Shown: piece after piece, positions 6,802-15,683 of the stretch
Layout: every line of letters begins with the position of its first letter
Numbering within the stretch: position 1 is the first letter of the stretch
Assembly: GCA_910579685.1 (NCBI GenBank)
Contig: CAJTVN010000039.1
Location: 1-34,943 of the forward strand
Direction of reading: 5' to 3'
DNA: 34,943 bases
Source of the DNA: an uncultured Lachnospiraceae bacterium
Lineage (GTDB): Bacteria > Bacillota > Clostridia > Lachnospirales > Lachnospiraceae
Notes under the pieces: model-generated
The model's input: only the letters and a program-made list of their open reading frames with translations
What the model was told of the DNA's origin: nothing
Database searches by the model: none
Position numbers and translations under genes: made by a program

Positions 6802-7746
6802 CTATTCCATTCTGGTTAAAATCAGATTGGAATCAAACAGTCTGTTAAATCCAAGCCATCCTGTCTCCGTGGTATTCTCCATAATCTCTGTAAGAGTCTG
6901 AAGCTTTGCGTCCGTATTATCCGCAAAATAGAGCGCCTGAGCCTCCATAATTGCGGGCTTTTTGGGTGCACCGAACTCATACTCGCCGTGGTGGGCCAGA
7001 ATACAGTGCTTGAGCTCGTTCTCCAGCGCCCTGGGAAATCCGGAAATCGCCCGCATCTTCTCCCCCACCATCTCCACTCCCATAACGATATGTCCCAAAA
7101 ACTGCCCCTCGTCCGTATAATCATTTGCCGGGAAAGGGGAAATTTCCTTCACTTTCCCCATGTCATGGCAGATCGCAGCGGTAATCAGCAGATCCCTTTT
7201 CAGAAGAGGATACGCCGTGCAGTAATAATCGCACAGTCTGGTAACACTCAGCGTATGCTGCAAAAGTCCGCCCACAAAACCGTGATGTATGGTCTTTGCC
7301 GCAGAGGAACTCTTAAACATGCGGATAAATTCCTCATCCTTCACAAAAAATTCCTGTAAAAGCCGTTTCAAATACCCATTCTCCACCTGATCCACAAATT
7401 TCATCAGCTGACCGTACATTTCCTCTATGTCATACTTGCTGACCGGAAGATAATCCGCAGGATTGTATTCGCCCTCCTGACATTTGCGGATGCGCTTTAC
7501 ATTCACCTGCAGAGAGCTCTGAAAGCTGGTGACTTCGCCGTAAACCTCTATATAGTCCAGCGTGTCAAAATCTGCGATCCCCGCATTGTTCGGATCCCAG
7601 ATCTTTGCGTCAATTGTCCCCGTCTTGTCCTGCAGAATCACAGTCTCATAGGGCTTGCCGTTTTTCGTCACCGCCGATATCTTATGCTTACAAAGATAAA
7701 TGTCAAATACTCTGTCACCGTCGCTGTAATCCTTGATAAATTTCAT
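6802..7746 (-). CDS. YhaM-like 3'-5' exoribonuclease (OB fold + HD domain)
   Basis: Using the ATG at 7746, after GAGAAAGGG, the protein has 314 residues; an upstream in-frame ATG at 7800 would add 18 residues but lacks a good ribosome site. Residues about 12-88 are an OB fold (VILQDKTGTIDAKIW). Residues about 153-280 are an HD domain with HHGFVGGLLQHTLSV, metal ligands H194-D195 in CHDMGK, and HCILAHHGEYEFG. This matches YhaM-type 3'-5' exonucleases acting on RNA and single-stranded DNA. A short hairpin (7765-7778, GAAGGC/GCCTTC) lies in the gap after the HtrA-like gene. Confidence 0.88.
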   Translation of the reverse strand: MKFIKDYSDGDRVFDIYLCKHKISAVTKNGKPYETVILQDKTGTIDAKIWDPNNAGIADFDTLDYIEVYGEVTSFQSSLQVNVKRIRKCQEGEYNPADYLPVSKYDIEEMYGQLMKFVDQVENGYLKRLLQEFFVKDEEFIRMFKSSSAAKTIHHGFVGGLLQHTLSVTRLCDYYCTAYPLLKRDLLITAAICHDMGKVKEISPFPANDYTDEGQFLGHIVMGVEMVGEKMRAISGFPRALENELKHCILAHHGEYEFGAPKKPAIMEAQALYFADNTDAKLQTLTEIMENTTETGWLGFNRLFDSNLILTRME

Positions 7747-7809
7747 TCTAAACCCTTTCTCTGCGAAGGCCCGCCTTCCGGCGCCTTCTCTGTACCGCAT
7801 TCTATTCTG

Positions 7810-9144
7810 TTATTTCGTGGAGAGAACCACATTCAGGTTCATATCCGCATACCCCTCCGGCCCCTGGCGCAGAAGCCCCACGGAGACGCTCTGTTCCGGC
7901 TCGCTGGACATAAGGCAGCTGACCAGCTCCTGATAAGTGCCAATCGGATCTTCTCCCATACTGACGATCACGTCCCCGCTCTGAATCCCTGCGTCCATGG
8001 CCGGCGAATCCATGTCAATTTCCATAATGTAAGCTCCGAATGGGACTCCCAGCTCTTCGTTGGCCTCCAATGTCACATCCGCACCATGCACCCCCATATA
8101 TGGAATATTTTCATCATTTGAAAGGCGCTGAATCACCTTTTTGAGGTCGGTAATTCCCAGCGCCCCAATCAGATTTCTGGTATCGCTGTCGCTGTAGCTC
8201 ATATCGATGATGCCTATCACCTGTCCTTTGAGATCTGTCAAAACGCCGGTTGCGTCAGCGCTTCCATAAATATCCGTGGTCATCCATTTATACCGGGAAT
8301 CCGGCAGGTCGATCACATTCCCGGACGAAGTGATAAATCCGTAACACACAGAACCCACCGTTCCCATGGGATGCCCCAGTGCGATAACCGGGCTCCCCGA
8401 AAGGCTCCCCACTGCCGAAGTTCCAAGTGTTACCGGCTTTACCACCTCCGTGGTGCTCATCTTCATGTCCGTCTTCGAAACCGCAAGCACAGCCATTCCC
8501 GTATTCCCATCCTTCTTCTTGAGGGAAGCCTCATATTCCAGGTTGTCGGCAAATCTGATTTTTACCGATTCCGCATCCTCAATGGAATTGACATTGGCCA
8601 GTATCAGAAGCTCCCGGCCGTTATCCGCCACGATCACGCCGGAAATCATTCCCTTGCTCTCATAGGCGTTATCAAACCAGTCCACATCCGAAGTGACCCC
8701 AACCACTGTCACCATAGACTTCTGTACTTCGGCTGCAATCCCGGCCAAAGCGCTGTAAAGCGATTCATAATGGCTGATCCCCAGCTTTGTCTCCGCTATA
8801 ATCTGTGCGATCTGCTCCTGCGCCTCCAGCGGGTCCGGCTGCGGAGTCGGTTCCATGGTGGGCTCCGGGGTCATCTGGGAATCGTCCGCAATCATATCCT
8901 CCGGCAAGATCTCATTTTCTTCCGTCTCCTCCACAAAAACCACCGCGGAAGGCTCCTCTTCCGGATACAGCCTGTTGCTGATTACCGGTTCGAGAAGCAG
9001 GAACGTGAGACAGGCTATGGTGCCGAATACAACCGCCATAGCGGCCGTGATTATTGTCCGCCGAAGCAGCTTCCTTCGGTTCAAAGGCCTCTGTTTGATC
9101 GTTTCCTTCAGAAAATCCGTTTCCTGTTTATGGTTCTCTTCCAT
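7810..9144 (-). CDS. Membrane-anchored HtrA-like PDZ protein, catalytically dead
   Basis: The ATG at 9144, after AAGGG, gives 444 residues; a TTG at 9201 also opens the frame. The order is a short cytoplasmic start, one membrane segment (about 31-51), an acidic Pro/Thr-rich linker (61-108), a trypsin-like fold (about 135-340) and a PDZ domain (about 345-442; AGIQSGDVIVSMG). The layout is that of DegP/HtrA, but the active site is gone. The usual NHVV histidine region reads LANVNSIED, the TDLAVL aspartate is G216 in NTGMAVLAV, and GNSGGP is replaced by GSADATG. It probably acts outside the membrane as a sensor, scaffold or chaperone. It precedes the yhaM-like gene on the same strand. Confidence 0.88.
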   Translation of the reverse strand: MEENHKQETDFLKETIKQRPLNRRKLLRRTIITAAMAVVFGTIACLTFLLLEPVISNRLYPEEEPSAVVFVEETEENEILPEDMIADDSQMTPEPTMEPTPQPDPLEAQEQIAQIIAETKLGISHYESLYSALAGIAAEVQKSMVTVVGVTSDVDWFDNAYESKGMISGVIVADNGRELLILANVNSIEDAESVKIRFADNLEYEASLKKKDGNTGMAVLAVSKTDMKMSTTEVVKPVTLGTSAVGSLSGSPVIALGHPMGTVGSVCYGFITSSGNVIDLPDSRYKWMTTDIYGSADATGVLTDLKGQVIGIIDMSYSDSDTRNLIGALGITDLKKVIQRLSNDENIPYMGVHGADVTLEANEELGVPFGAYIMEIDMDSPAMDAGIQSGDVIVSMGEDPIGTYQELVSCLMSSEPEQSVSVGLLRQGPEGYADMNLNVVLSTK

Positions 9145-9255
9145 CTGCAATCCCTTAACCCTTTTTCGATAAAAGTTTTTGCCTGTAACGCATCTCTTCA
9201 AACATTATACCTTTGTACAGCCAAAATTACAATTTAAATCGAACCGGAAGCGGAA

Positions 9256-10194
9256 CTAATCGTTATTAAACAGCGGCGTCGACAGATATCTGTCCCCGGA
9301 ATCGGGAAGAAGCGCCACAATCGTCTTTCCCGCATTCTCGGGCCTTCTTGCAAGGATTGACGCTGCCTTCAGGGCCGCTCCGGAGGAAATCCCCACCAGA
9401 ATCCCTTCGCTTACGGCAAAGGCTTTTCCCTCCGCAAAGGCATCTTCGTTCCCCACCGCAATAATCTCGTCGTACACGTCCACATTCAGCACCTCGGGAA
9501 CAAAACCCGCTCCGATTCCCTGGATCTTATGGGCTCCCGATACCCCCTTTGACAGAACCGGACTGCCGGCCGGCTCCACTGCCACCACCTTTATGTCCGG
9601 ATTTTTTTCTTTCAGATATCCGCCCACACCCGTGATCGTACCACCGGTTCCCACGCCGGCCACGAAAATGTCCACCCTGCCTCCGGTCTGCTCCCAGATC
9701 TCCGGTCCCGTAGTTTCCCTGTGCGCCGCCGGATTGGCAGGATTCACGAACTGCCCCAGGATCACTGCGCCCTCAATCTCATCCTTCAGCTCCTCGGCTC
9801 TGGCAATGGCTCCTTTCATGCCCTTAGCCCCTTCCGTCAGTACCAGCCTGGCGCCATATGCCTTTAAGAGATTTCTTCTCTCCATGCTCATCGTATCCGG
9901 CAGCGTGAGAACCGCCCTGTATCCCTTGGCCGCCGCCACAGCCGCAAGGCCGATTCCCGTATTTCCGCTTGTGGGCTCAATGATCGTGGATCCCTCTTTC
10001 AGGACTCCCTTTTTTTCCGCATCCTCGATCATTGCCAGTGCGACACGATCCTTTACGGATCCCGCCGGATTCAGATATTCCAGCTTTGCAAGGATAACTG
10101 CGTCGGTGATCCCTGCCCTTGCGCCGTATCTGTTCAGCTTCAATATCGGCGTTCCCCCAATCAGTTCCAGTGCGCTCTCCTTAATCTGACTCAT
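9256..10194 (-). CDS. cysK: Cysteine synthase (O-acetylserine sulfhydrylase)
   Basis: This 312-residue PLP enzyme of full family length makes L-cysteine from O-acetylserine and sulfide. PLP lysine K48 sits in NPAGSVKDR, the phosphate-binding loop TSGNTG is at 75-80, and the GVGTGGTITG and GISSGAA motifs are intact. It ends GDRYLSTPLF, typical of CysK. The start has a strong GGGAGG site. It lies between tRNA-Pro and the HtrA-like gene. No T-box or S-box leader was recognised in the roughly 100 bases upstream. Confidence 0.96.
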   Translation of the reverse strand: MSQIKESALELIGGTPILKLNRYGARAGITDAVILAKLEYLNPAGSVKDRVALAMIEDAEKKGVLKEGSTIIEPTSGNTGIGLAAVAAAKGYRAVLTLPDTMSMERRNLLKAYGARLVLTEGAKGMKGAIARAEELKDEIEGAVILGQFVNPANPAAHRETTGPEIWEQTGGRVDIFVAGVGTGGTITGVGGYLKEKNPDIKVVAVEPAGSPVLSKGVSGAHKIQGIGAGFVPEVLNVDVYDEIIAVGNEDAFAEGKAFAVSEGILVGISSGAALKAASILARRPENAGKTIVALLPDSGDRYLSTPLFNND

Positions 10195-10301
10195 TTCAAC
10201 TACCTCCCATTCCTCTTATAATCATTATTTTATCTTCCTTTAGGTATCCGTGTGCATAAAAAAATCCATGGGCTTCCCTGAAAGTCCATGAATCCTGAAA
10301 A

Positions 10302-10375
10302 TCGGCGCGACAGGATTTGAACCTGCGACCTCTGCGTCCCGAACGCAGCGCTCTACCAAGCTGAGCCACGCGCCG
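10302..10375 (-). tRNA. tRNA-Pro (anticodon CGG)
   Basis: The 74-nt cloverleaf on the minus strand has acceptor arms CGGCGCG and CGCGCCG with discriminator A, and D arm GCTC/GAGC. The anticodon arm is CTGCG-TTCGGGA-CGCAG (anticodon CGG, reading CCG), and the T arm has TTCAAAT. CCA is not encoded. It lies between the Mrp operon terminator and cysK. Confidence 0.96.
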
Positions 10376-10446
10376 TAGTGCTACGACATTACCCATCATA
10401 CAATTTTTATCGCTGATTGTCAATGTCTGCACCGCAAAATTTTATG

Positions 10447-10558
10447 AAAAAGTTACGATTCACAGTCCCTCCCCTGGCATGCGCAAAACCAGCCAGCTTC
10501 ATCCAAGCAAGCTTGATGAAGCTGGCTGCTGATTCTCATATGACTGTGAATCGTAACT
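10447..10558 (-). terminator. Nested long-stem terminator of the Mrp operon (possible repeat)
   Basis: AGTTACGATTCACAGT (10451-10466) is a perfect 16-base inverse of 10543-10558. Inside it, CAGCCAGCTTCATC (10490-10503) pairs perfectly over 14 bases with 10515-10528. The outer arm overlaps the last antiporter stop codon. On the minus strand the inner stem is followed by GTTTTG and the outer one by TTTTTC, so both could act as rho-independent terminators. Such terminal inverted repeats could also mark a small palindromic repeat element. No supported gene lies in 10376-10556. Confidence 0.75.
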
Positions 10559-12683
10559 ATAAAAATAGCAGATATACCACCGTAACCAAAAGGCCTCCGC
10601 AGAACAGAAGCAATCCAAAGGAGAGACTCCTTCTTATAATAATCGAATCCTCCATAAGCTCCTCATAAATCATGGCATATTTGTGTTCGAAATCAATATG
10701 TTTCTTTTTTCTTCTGAACACAGTGGCATTGGCGATCTTTAACATGCCATTTGCAAAACAACCGAGCATATGGGTCAAGGCCGTCCCCTCCTCCAGTTCA
10801 TGGGGAAGAGCGCTGTCCCGGTAGAGCGTCTTCCGCAGAAATACCACCAGCGCATCCACCAGGCTGTCCAGCACCCGGCAGGCCACGCCAAGGACAAAGG
10901 GAAGAAACCGCAAAAGAACCGGACGGTACACTAAGTTTTCCAGATCCAGATACGGATTCCATCTGTTCAGGTAAACGCTGCCTTCCTTTGTCCGCTTGAC
11001 CATCCACAGGCGCACCACGACAAAATAAACTGCCGCACCGATCAAAATGGAAATCAGACCGCCTTTCAGGTTTCCAATGGAAAAATAACTGATCCGCTCC
11101 GCTCCCCTGGCCTGCAGAAAATCCTGTCCCATATTGGCAAGACCGTTCATCACGAAATCAGGGAAAAATCCCATAATCGGAAGAAGCGATGCCGGAAGCG
11201 CCAGTGCGAAGGCGCTCACCCTGTTCATATAGGCTCCCTTTAAGGAATCAAATTTCCTCTGTACTTCCTCGTCCCTGTTTTTCTCAAGGAACAAAACCAC
11301 GTACAGCTTTGTCATGTACGCCACGGTGAAGCCGCCGCTGATCAGGAAAATCCACTCAATGATTCTCATTGCCCCGACGCTGAAAATGCCGGCCGCCGCT
11401 CCCTCTGCAAGGAGCACCGTATATTCCACGATACTTTCGTGGATCAGCGTTTTGCTGATATAGCCGTCCCAGAGAGGAAAACCGCCGATTCCCAGCGCTC
11501 CCATAAGGAAAATATAGTTAAGCAGCGGCTTTTTTCTTCCAAATCCCCGGATATCATTCAAATCCAGCTTATGGACATTCATAAACACAACGCCCGCCGC
11601 CATGAAAAGCACCAGCTTGATCAGGGAATGATTTACCATGTGGAGCAGCGCTCCTCTTGTTGCAAGCAGGTTCTCACCTCCAAGCAGCCCCGCCATGCCA
11701 ACGCCCACCAGGATAAAACCAATCTGTGAGACAGAGGAACAGGCCAGCGTTCGCTTCAGATCCACGGAAAACAGAGCGAGAACCGCTCCCAGCGCCATGG
11801 TGCAGACCCCGGTTATCAGAATCAGGCTTCCCCACTGCCCGTTTCCAAGAAACAGATAATCGCTCAGAACAAGGATTCCAAACATTCCGGCCTTTGTGAG
11901 AATTCCGGAGAGCAGCGCCGAAGCCGGGGCCGGAGCCACCGGGTGGGCTTTTGGAAGCCAGATATGAAGGGGAAAGGCTCCGGCCTTGGCTCCGAATCCA
12001 AATAGCAGACAGATTCCCGCAGCCCAGAGCGTCCTTACGCCGCCCGGTACACTGCCATCCACATTGACTTTCTGTTCATATTCCGCCAGAAATCCCTTCA
12101 AATCCTCAAACAGCAGCGTTCCCGTCACACTGTACAGAAGAAAAATCCCCATCAGCATTACCAGACCGCCGATCACCGCAACCGCAAGATAGGTTCCGGC
12201 GGCCCGCAGCGATTCCTTCCTCTCGTCATGAGCCACCCACATATAGGAGGCCAGAGACATGATCTCAAAGAAAATAAAGGTCGTATAGAAATCAGCGGAC
12301 AGGAAAACGCCCACTGTTGCGCCAAGCGTGATCAGCAAAAAAAGATAATAACGGTTTCTGTTTCGGTAATGAGCAAAATATTCTCCGGAAAACAGCGTTG
12401 TCATCATCCACATAAAGGCGGCAATGACACTGTACAGAGCCCGGAACCCGTCCAGGGCAAAATGCAGGCCGAAGCCGCACACTCCCGGCACGGTAAAACC
12501 AAAGTCCCCGGAAATCTTTCCGGCCGCTGTCTGCACCATCAAAAACAAAAGCAGGCCAAAGGTAAGTATCGCCGCGCCGTCCGCAAAATAGTCCCTGGCT
12601 TTTTTATGATATCTGCCAAGTATATAGGAGATCACCCCCGCAGCCATCGGGAATCCCACGCAAAACGCTAAAAGAAAACTCAT
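10557..12683 (-). CDS. NuoL-like ion-translocating subunit, long form (Mrp/Mbh complex)
   Basis: At 708 residues this is the longest of the four antiporter-like subunits. It has the proton-conducting transporter fold with the key charged residues: E140 in FIFFEIMSLASY, K233 in GFGAKAGAFPLHIWLP, K264 in ILTKAG, and a channel histidine/lysine in MVNHSLIKLVLF. A GYISK motif follows in the second half. The C-terminal 200 residues add an amphipathic and membrane region ending in a last helix, as in NuoL. It is expected to pass H+ or Na+ across the cytoplasmic membrane. It is the last gene of the operon, 19 bases after the preceding one, and its stop overlaps the terminator stem. Confidence 0.88.
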   Translation of the reverse strand: MSFLLAFCVGFPMAAGVISYILGRYHKKARDYFADGAAILTFGLLLFLMVQTAAGKISGDFGFTVPGVCGFGLHFALDGFRALYSVIAAFMWMMTTLFSGEYFAHYRNRNRYYLFLLITLGATVGVFLSADFYTTFIFFEIMSLASYMWVAHDERKESLRAAGTYLAVAVIGGLVMLMGIFLLYSVTGTLLFEDLKGFLAEYEQKVNVDGSVPGGVRTLWAAGICLLFGFGAKAGAFPLHIWLPKAHPVAPAPASALLSGILTKAGMFGILVLSDYLFLGNGQWGSLILITGVCTMALGAVLALFSVDLKRTLACSSVSQIGFILVGVGMAGLLGGENLLATRGALLHMVNHSLIKLVLFMAAGVVFMNVHKLDLNDIRGFGRKKPLLNYIFLMGALGIGGFPLWDGYISKTLIHESIVEYTVLLAEGAAAGIFSVGAMRIIEWIFLISGGFTVAYMTKLYVVLFLEKNRDEEVQRKFDSLKGAYMNRVSAFALALPASLLPIMGFFPDFVMNGLANMGQDFLQARGAERISYFSIGNLKGGLISILIGAAVYFVVVRLWMVKRTKEGSVYLNRWNPYLDLENLVYRPVLLRFLPFVLGVACRVLDSLVDALVVFLRKTLYRDSALPHELEEGTALTHMLGCFANGMLKIANATVFRRKKKHIDFEHKYAMIYEELMEDSIIIRRSLSFGLLLFCGGLLVTVVYLLFL

Positions 12684-12702
12684 ATCACATCTCCCGCCTT
12701 TC

Positions 12703-14178
12703 CTAATGAAGGCCGTTTGCCACGTCCTGGAAAAATTTCACAAAGGGCGCGGAATACAGACCGAATACCACGATAAATATACTGAACACAAAGAGGGGAA
12801 GAAGCATCTTCCAGCTTGGATCCTTTATCCCGCAAACGCCGCTGTCGTCAAAATCCTTCCCCGGAAAAAAAGCCCTCACCACAATGGTCAGCATATAAAT
12901 TGCCGTAAGCAGCGCCGAAACCAGCAGGCAGGCGATTCCCCCACAGGCCAGAGGATTTCCGCTCTCCACTGCGGCAGAGGCCAGATTCCACTTACTGATA
13001 AACCCGGCAAGCCCCGGAACACCCATAAGCCCCAGGGAGGACAGGGTAAATATGCCAAAAACGCAGGGCATTTTGTAGCCGAGCCCGTTCAGCTCGTGAA
13101 CATACTGCCTGTCCGTCTGGTGGATCACCGCCCCTGCGCAGAAGAAGGACGCAATCTTCATCACTGCATGGAACACCATGTGGCTCAGCGCCCCCGCCAT
13201 GCCGAGAGGCGTCATCAGCGTCGCCCCGAACAGGATATAGGACAGGTTACTGATGGTGGAGTAGGCAAGGCGCCTTTTTAAATGCGTCTCCTTTACCGCA
13301 CGGCTGCACCCGTAGACAATGGTAAACATGGTGAGCGCCATTACCACGCTCTGAGCCCAGGTTCCTTTCAGGAACTCGGTTCCAAAGCTGAAAAAGGTGA
13401 GCCGCAAAATGGCAAAGGCCCCCGATTTTACCACGGCCACCGCGTGCAGCAGGGCCGTCACCGGCGTAGGCGCAACCCCGGCCTGTGGAAGCCAGGAGTT
13501 AAAGGGACAGATCGCCGCTTTCACCCCAAAACCCACAAATGCCATGACATAGACAAGCAGAAGCGCATTGGTCCTGCCTCCGATTTTTTCCGGATCGAGA
13601 ACCCCTCCGAAAATGAAATCCGTGGTAGTGCCGTAAATCGTGATAAAAATCAGGCTGATAAAGGCAAACGCCGCACCGCCCAGAGAATAATACAGATATT
13701 TCCGGCTTGCAAGGATCGCCTCCCTGGACAGAGTATGCATGACCAGCGGCACGGTCACCAGGGTAAGCAGCTCGTAAAAGAAATACATAGTAAGCATATT
13801 TCCCGCCAGCGCAATCCCAAGCGTCACTCCGTAAGTCATGGTATAAAAGGCGAAAAAGGTCTTCTCCCGCTCCTCCTTTGCCATATACTCAAAGGCATAG
13901 AGCGTGGCAAATGGCCAAAGTGCGGAGATCAGCCCCGCAAACACCATGCTCATACCGTCAACCTTGAAGGAAATCGTGAGGTTTCCCGTAAATTTGGTCA
14001 GCGTAAAAGCCTCCTCCGGAAATTCCAGCAAGACGCCCCATACCAGAAGGGAGTTGAGAACCACCATGGTTTCCAGAAAAATTTCCATATGTTTTCGCTT
14101 CTTAAATGGGAGCAGGGGAACCAGTATGCCTGCGGCCACAGGCAGCAAAATCACCATCAACATCATGCTTTCTTTCAT
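12703..14178 (-). CDS. NuoM/N-like antiporter subunit (Mrp/Mbh complex)
   Basis: This is a 491-residue multi-spanning membrane protein of the complex I / Mrp antiporter family. Key channel residues are present: E136 in YFFYELLTL, K220 in GFGVKAAICPFNSWLP, a lysine in AVVKSG, HMVFHAVMKIASFF, and GFISKWNL near the end. It is one of three similar-length copies in a row and is not a recent tandem duplicate, since the sequences diverge clearly. It is expected to form one ion path in a membrane complex. It lies 15 bases after the preceding gene of the operon. Confidence 0.88.
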   Translation of the reverse strand: MKESMMLMVILLPVAAGILVPLLPFKKRKHMEIFLETMVVLNSLLVWGVLLEFPEEAFTLTKFTGNLTISFKVDGMSMVFAGLISALWPFATLYAFEYMAKEEREKTFFAFYTMTYGVTLGIALAGNMLTMYFFYELLTLVTVPLVMHTLSREAILASRKYLYYSLGGAAFAFISLIFITIYGTTTDFIFGGVLDPEKIGGRTNALLLVYVMAFVGFGVKAAICPFNSWLPQAGVAPTPVTALLHAVAVVKSGAFAILRLTFFSFGTEFLKGTWAQSVVMALTMFTIVYGCSRAVKETHLKRRLAYSTISNLSYILFGATLMTPLGMAGALSHMVFHAVMKIASFFCAGAVIHQTDRQYVHELNGLGYKMPCVFGIFTLSSLGLMGVPGLAGFISKWNLASAAVESGNPLACGGIACLLVSALLTAIYMLTIVVRAFFPGKDFDDSGVCGIKDPSWKMLLPLFVFSIFIVVFGLYSAPFVKFFQDVANGLH

Positions 14179-14193
14179 ATTCCCTCTCCTTTC

Positions 14194-15678
14194 CTACAAA
14201 ATACCAGCCGAAAACTGACGGATAAAATCCAGAACCGCATTGGGGAAAAGCCCGATCAGCACGGACAATACCGTAAGCAGCAAGATGGGCGCCAGCATAA
14301 GGCCACCCGGTTCCTTTTTCACAAGCTTCCCGTAGTCAAAGTCATCTCCCGGCAGAAAACCGCATATGGCGATGGGAAGCAGATATCCCGCCGTCAGCAG
14401 GGCCGAAACCAGCAGCACGGCAGGGCCGATCCAGGAAAATCCCGGGATGCCTGACGACAGGGAACCCGCTGCCAGATACCATTTACTGATAAAGCCTCCG
14501 GTTGGCGGAATACCGATCAACCCCAGGGCCGCTATCGTATAACACCACATAAGACACGGCATTTCCTTTCCCACGCCCCGAAGCTCGTCCACTCTCGTTT
14601 TTCCTGTTCTGTAGATCAGCGCTCCCGCACACAAGAACAGAACCGCCTTGACAAGGCTGTGGCAGATCACATGCAGCACGCCTCCCGCAAGGGCGTCCCC
14701 GTCCATGACGGCAAGACCGTACAGAATATAGGAAACCTGGCTTACCGTCGAATAGGCCAGCCGCTTTTTCAACACGGGCTCCCGGTAGGCCAGGAGCGAT
14801 CCCATGAATATGGTGACAAGGGCAAGCACCATCCACACCCTCTGCACCCAGCCATCCCGCAGGAAGGAGGCGCCGAACAGATAGTACACCACCCGAATGA
14901 TTCCCAGAACGCCCGCCTTTACAATCACTGCCGACAGAACTGCGGAGGCTGGTGCCGGTGCGGCCGGATGGGCGGCCGTAAGCCACGCATGCATGGGAAA
15001 CATACCCGCCTTCACGGAAAAGCCCAGAATCATTGCGAAAGCCGCCGCACACAAAAGGCCCGTGTGGCCCGCTGTCAAATCCGGGTTCAGCACGCTTCCC
15101 TCACTGAAAGAGAGCGTGTTCGCATAGTGAGAGAGGAAGTAAAACCCAAACAATACCATGTACGCCCCGCAGAGGGAATAAAACAGGTATTTTAATCCCG
15201 CCATGACCGCTTCCTTCGAACCGCTGTGAAGCACCAGGGTCATGGACGACAGCGTAAGGATCTCAAAAAACAGATAAAATGTTACCAGATTTCCCGCAAA
15301 GCAAAGCGCCATCAATATTCCGAACACAATCAGGTAAAAACCGTAATATCTCCTCTCATGCGCTTCATGCTTCATGTACTCAAAGGAAAAGAACCCGGCG
15401 CACACAAACACCAGAACCGCCACCACGGCAAAGACCATTCCCATATCGTCAATCTTAAACAAAACGGGAAGCGTCTGTGTCAGGTCAAACAGCAGAAGCA
15501 TTTCGCCCCGTCCAAAAGCCAGGGCCAATACGGCGAGAAGCGCCGTGATCACAAGCAGGCCTCCCGTTACCGCGAGCAGGTTTTTTCTGCTTTTCATTTC
15601 CCCTCTGACAAGCAGGAAGATCCCGGACAGGACGGGAAACACAATTGGCAATAAAATAAAATAGCTCACACTCCACAC
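14194..15678 (-). CDS. NuoM/N-like antiporter subunit (Mrp/Mbh complex)
   Basis: This 494-residue antiporter-like membrane protein has E139 in YLFFEILTLSS, K223 in GFSVKAGMFPMHAWL, AAHPAAPAPASAVLSAVIVKAG, CHSLVKAVLFLCAG and TGGFISKWYL, the full set of conserved charged channel residues. The AHPAAPAPASA loop resembles that of the 708-residue subunit, suggesting these two are closer to each other. It lies 5 bases after the MrpD-like gene. The ion carried (H+ or Na+) cannot be told from sequence by eye. Confidence 0.88.
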   Translation of the reverse strand: MWSVSYFILLPIVFPVLSGIFLLVRGEMKSRKNLLAVTGGLLVITALLAVLALAFGRGEMLLLFDLTQTLPVLFKIDDMGMVFAVVAVLVFVCAGFFSFEYMKHEAHERRYYGFYLIVFGILMALCFAGNLVTFYLFFEILTLSSMTLVLHSGSKEAVMAGLKYLFYSLCGAYMVLFGFYFLSHYANTLSFSEGSVLNPDLTAGHTGLLCAAAFAMILGFSVKAGMFPMHAWLTAAHPAAPAPASAVLSAVIVKAGVLGIIRVVYYLFGASFLRDGWVQRVWMVLALVTIFMGSLLAYREPVLKKRLAYSTVSQVSYILYGLAVMDGDALAGGVLHVICHSLVKAVLFLCAGALIYRTGKTRVDELRGVGKEMPCLMWCYTIAALGLIGIPPTGGFISKWYLAAGSLSSGIPGFSWIGPAVLLVSALLTAGYLLPIAICGFLPGDDFDYGKLVKKEPGGLMLAPILLLTVLSVLIGLFPNAVLDFIRQFSAGIL

Positions 15679-15683
15679 CTCCT

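Noticed and set aside
9145..9255. Possible riboswitch or leader between cysK and the HtrA-like gene
   Set aside because: No conserved fold, T-box or terminator pattern seen in this 111-base AT-rich gap.
10417..10668. Plus-strand frame of 83 codons between tRNA-Pro and the Mrp operon
   Set aside because: It is made of the terminator inverted repeats and the antisense of the last antiporter gene.
13282..14454. 390-codon plus-strand frame across two antiporter genes
   Set aside because: Antisense to two clear membrane-protein genes; its composition (His, Lys, Arg, Gln-rich) is what the complement of hydrophobic codons gives.
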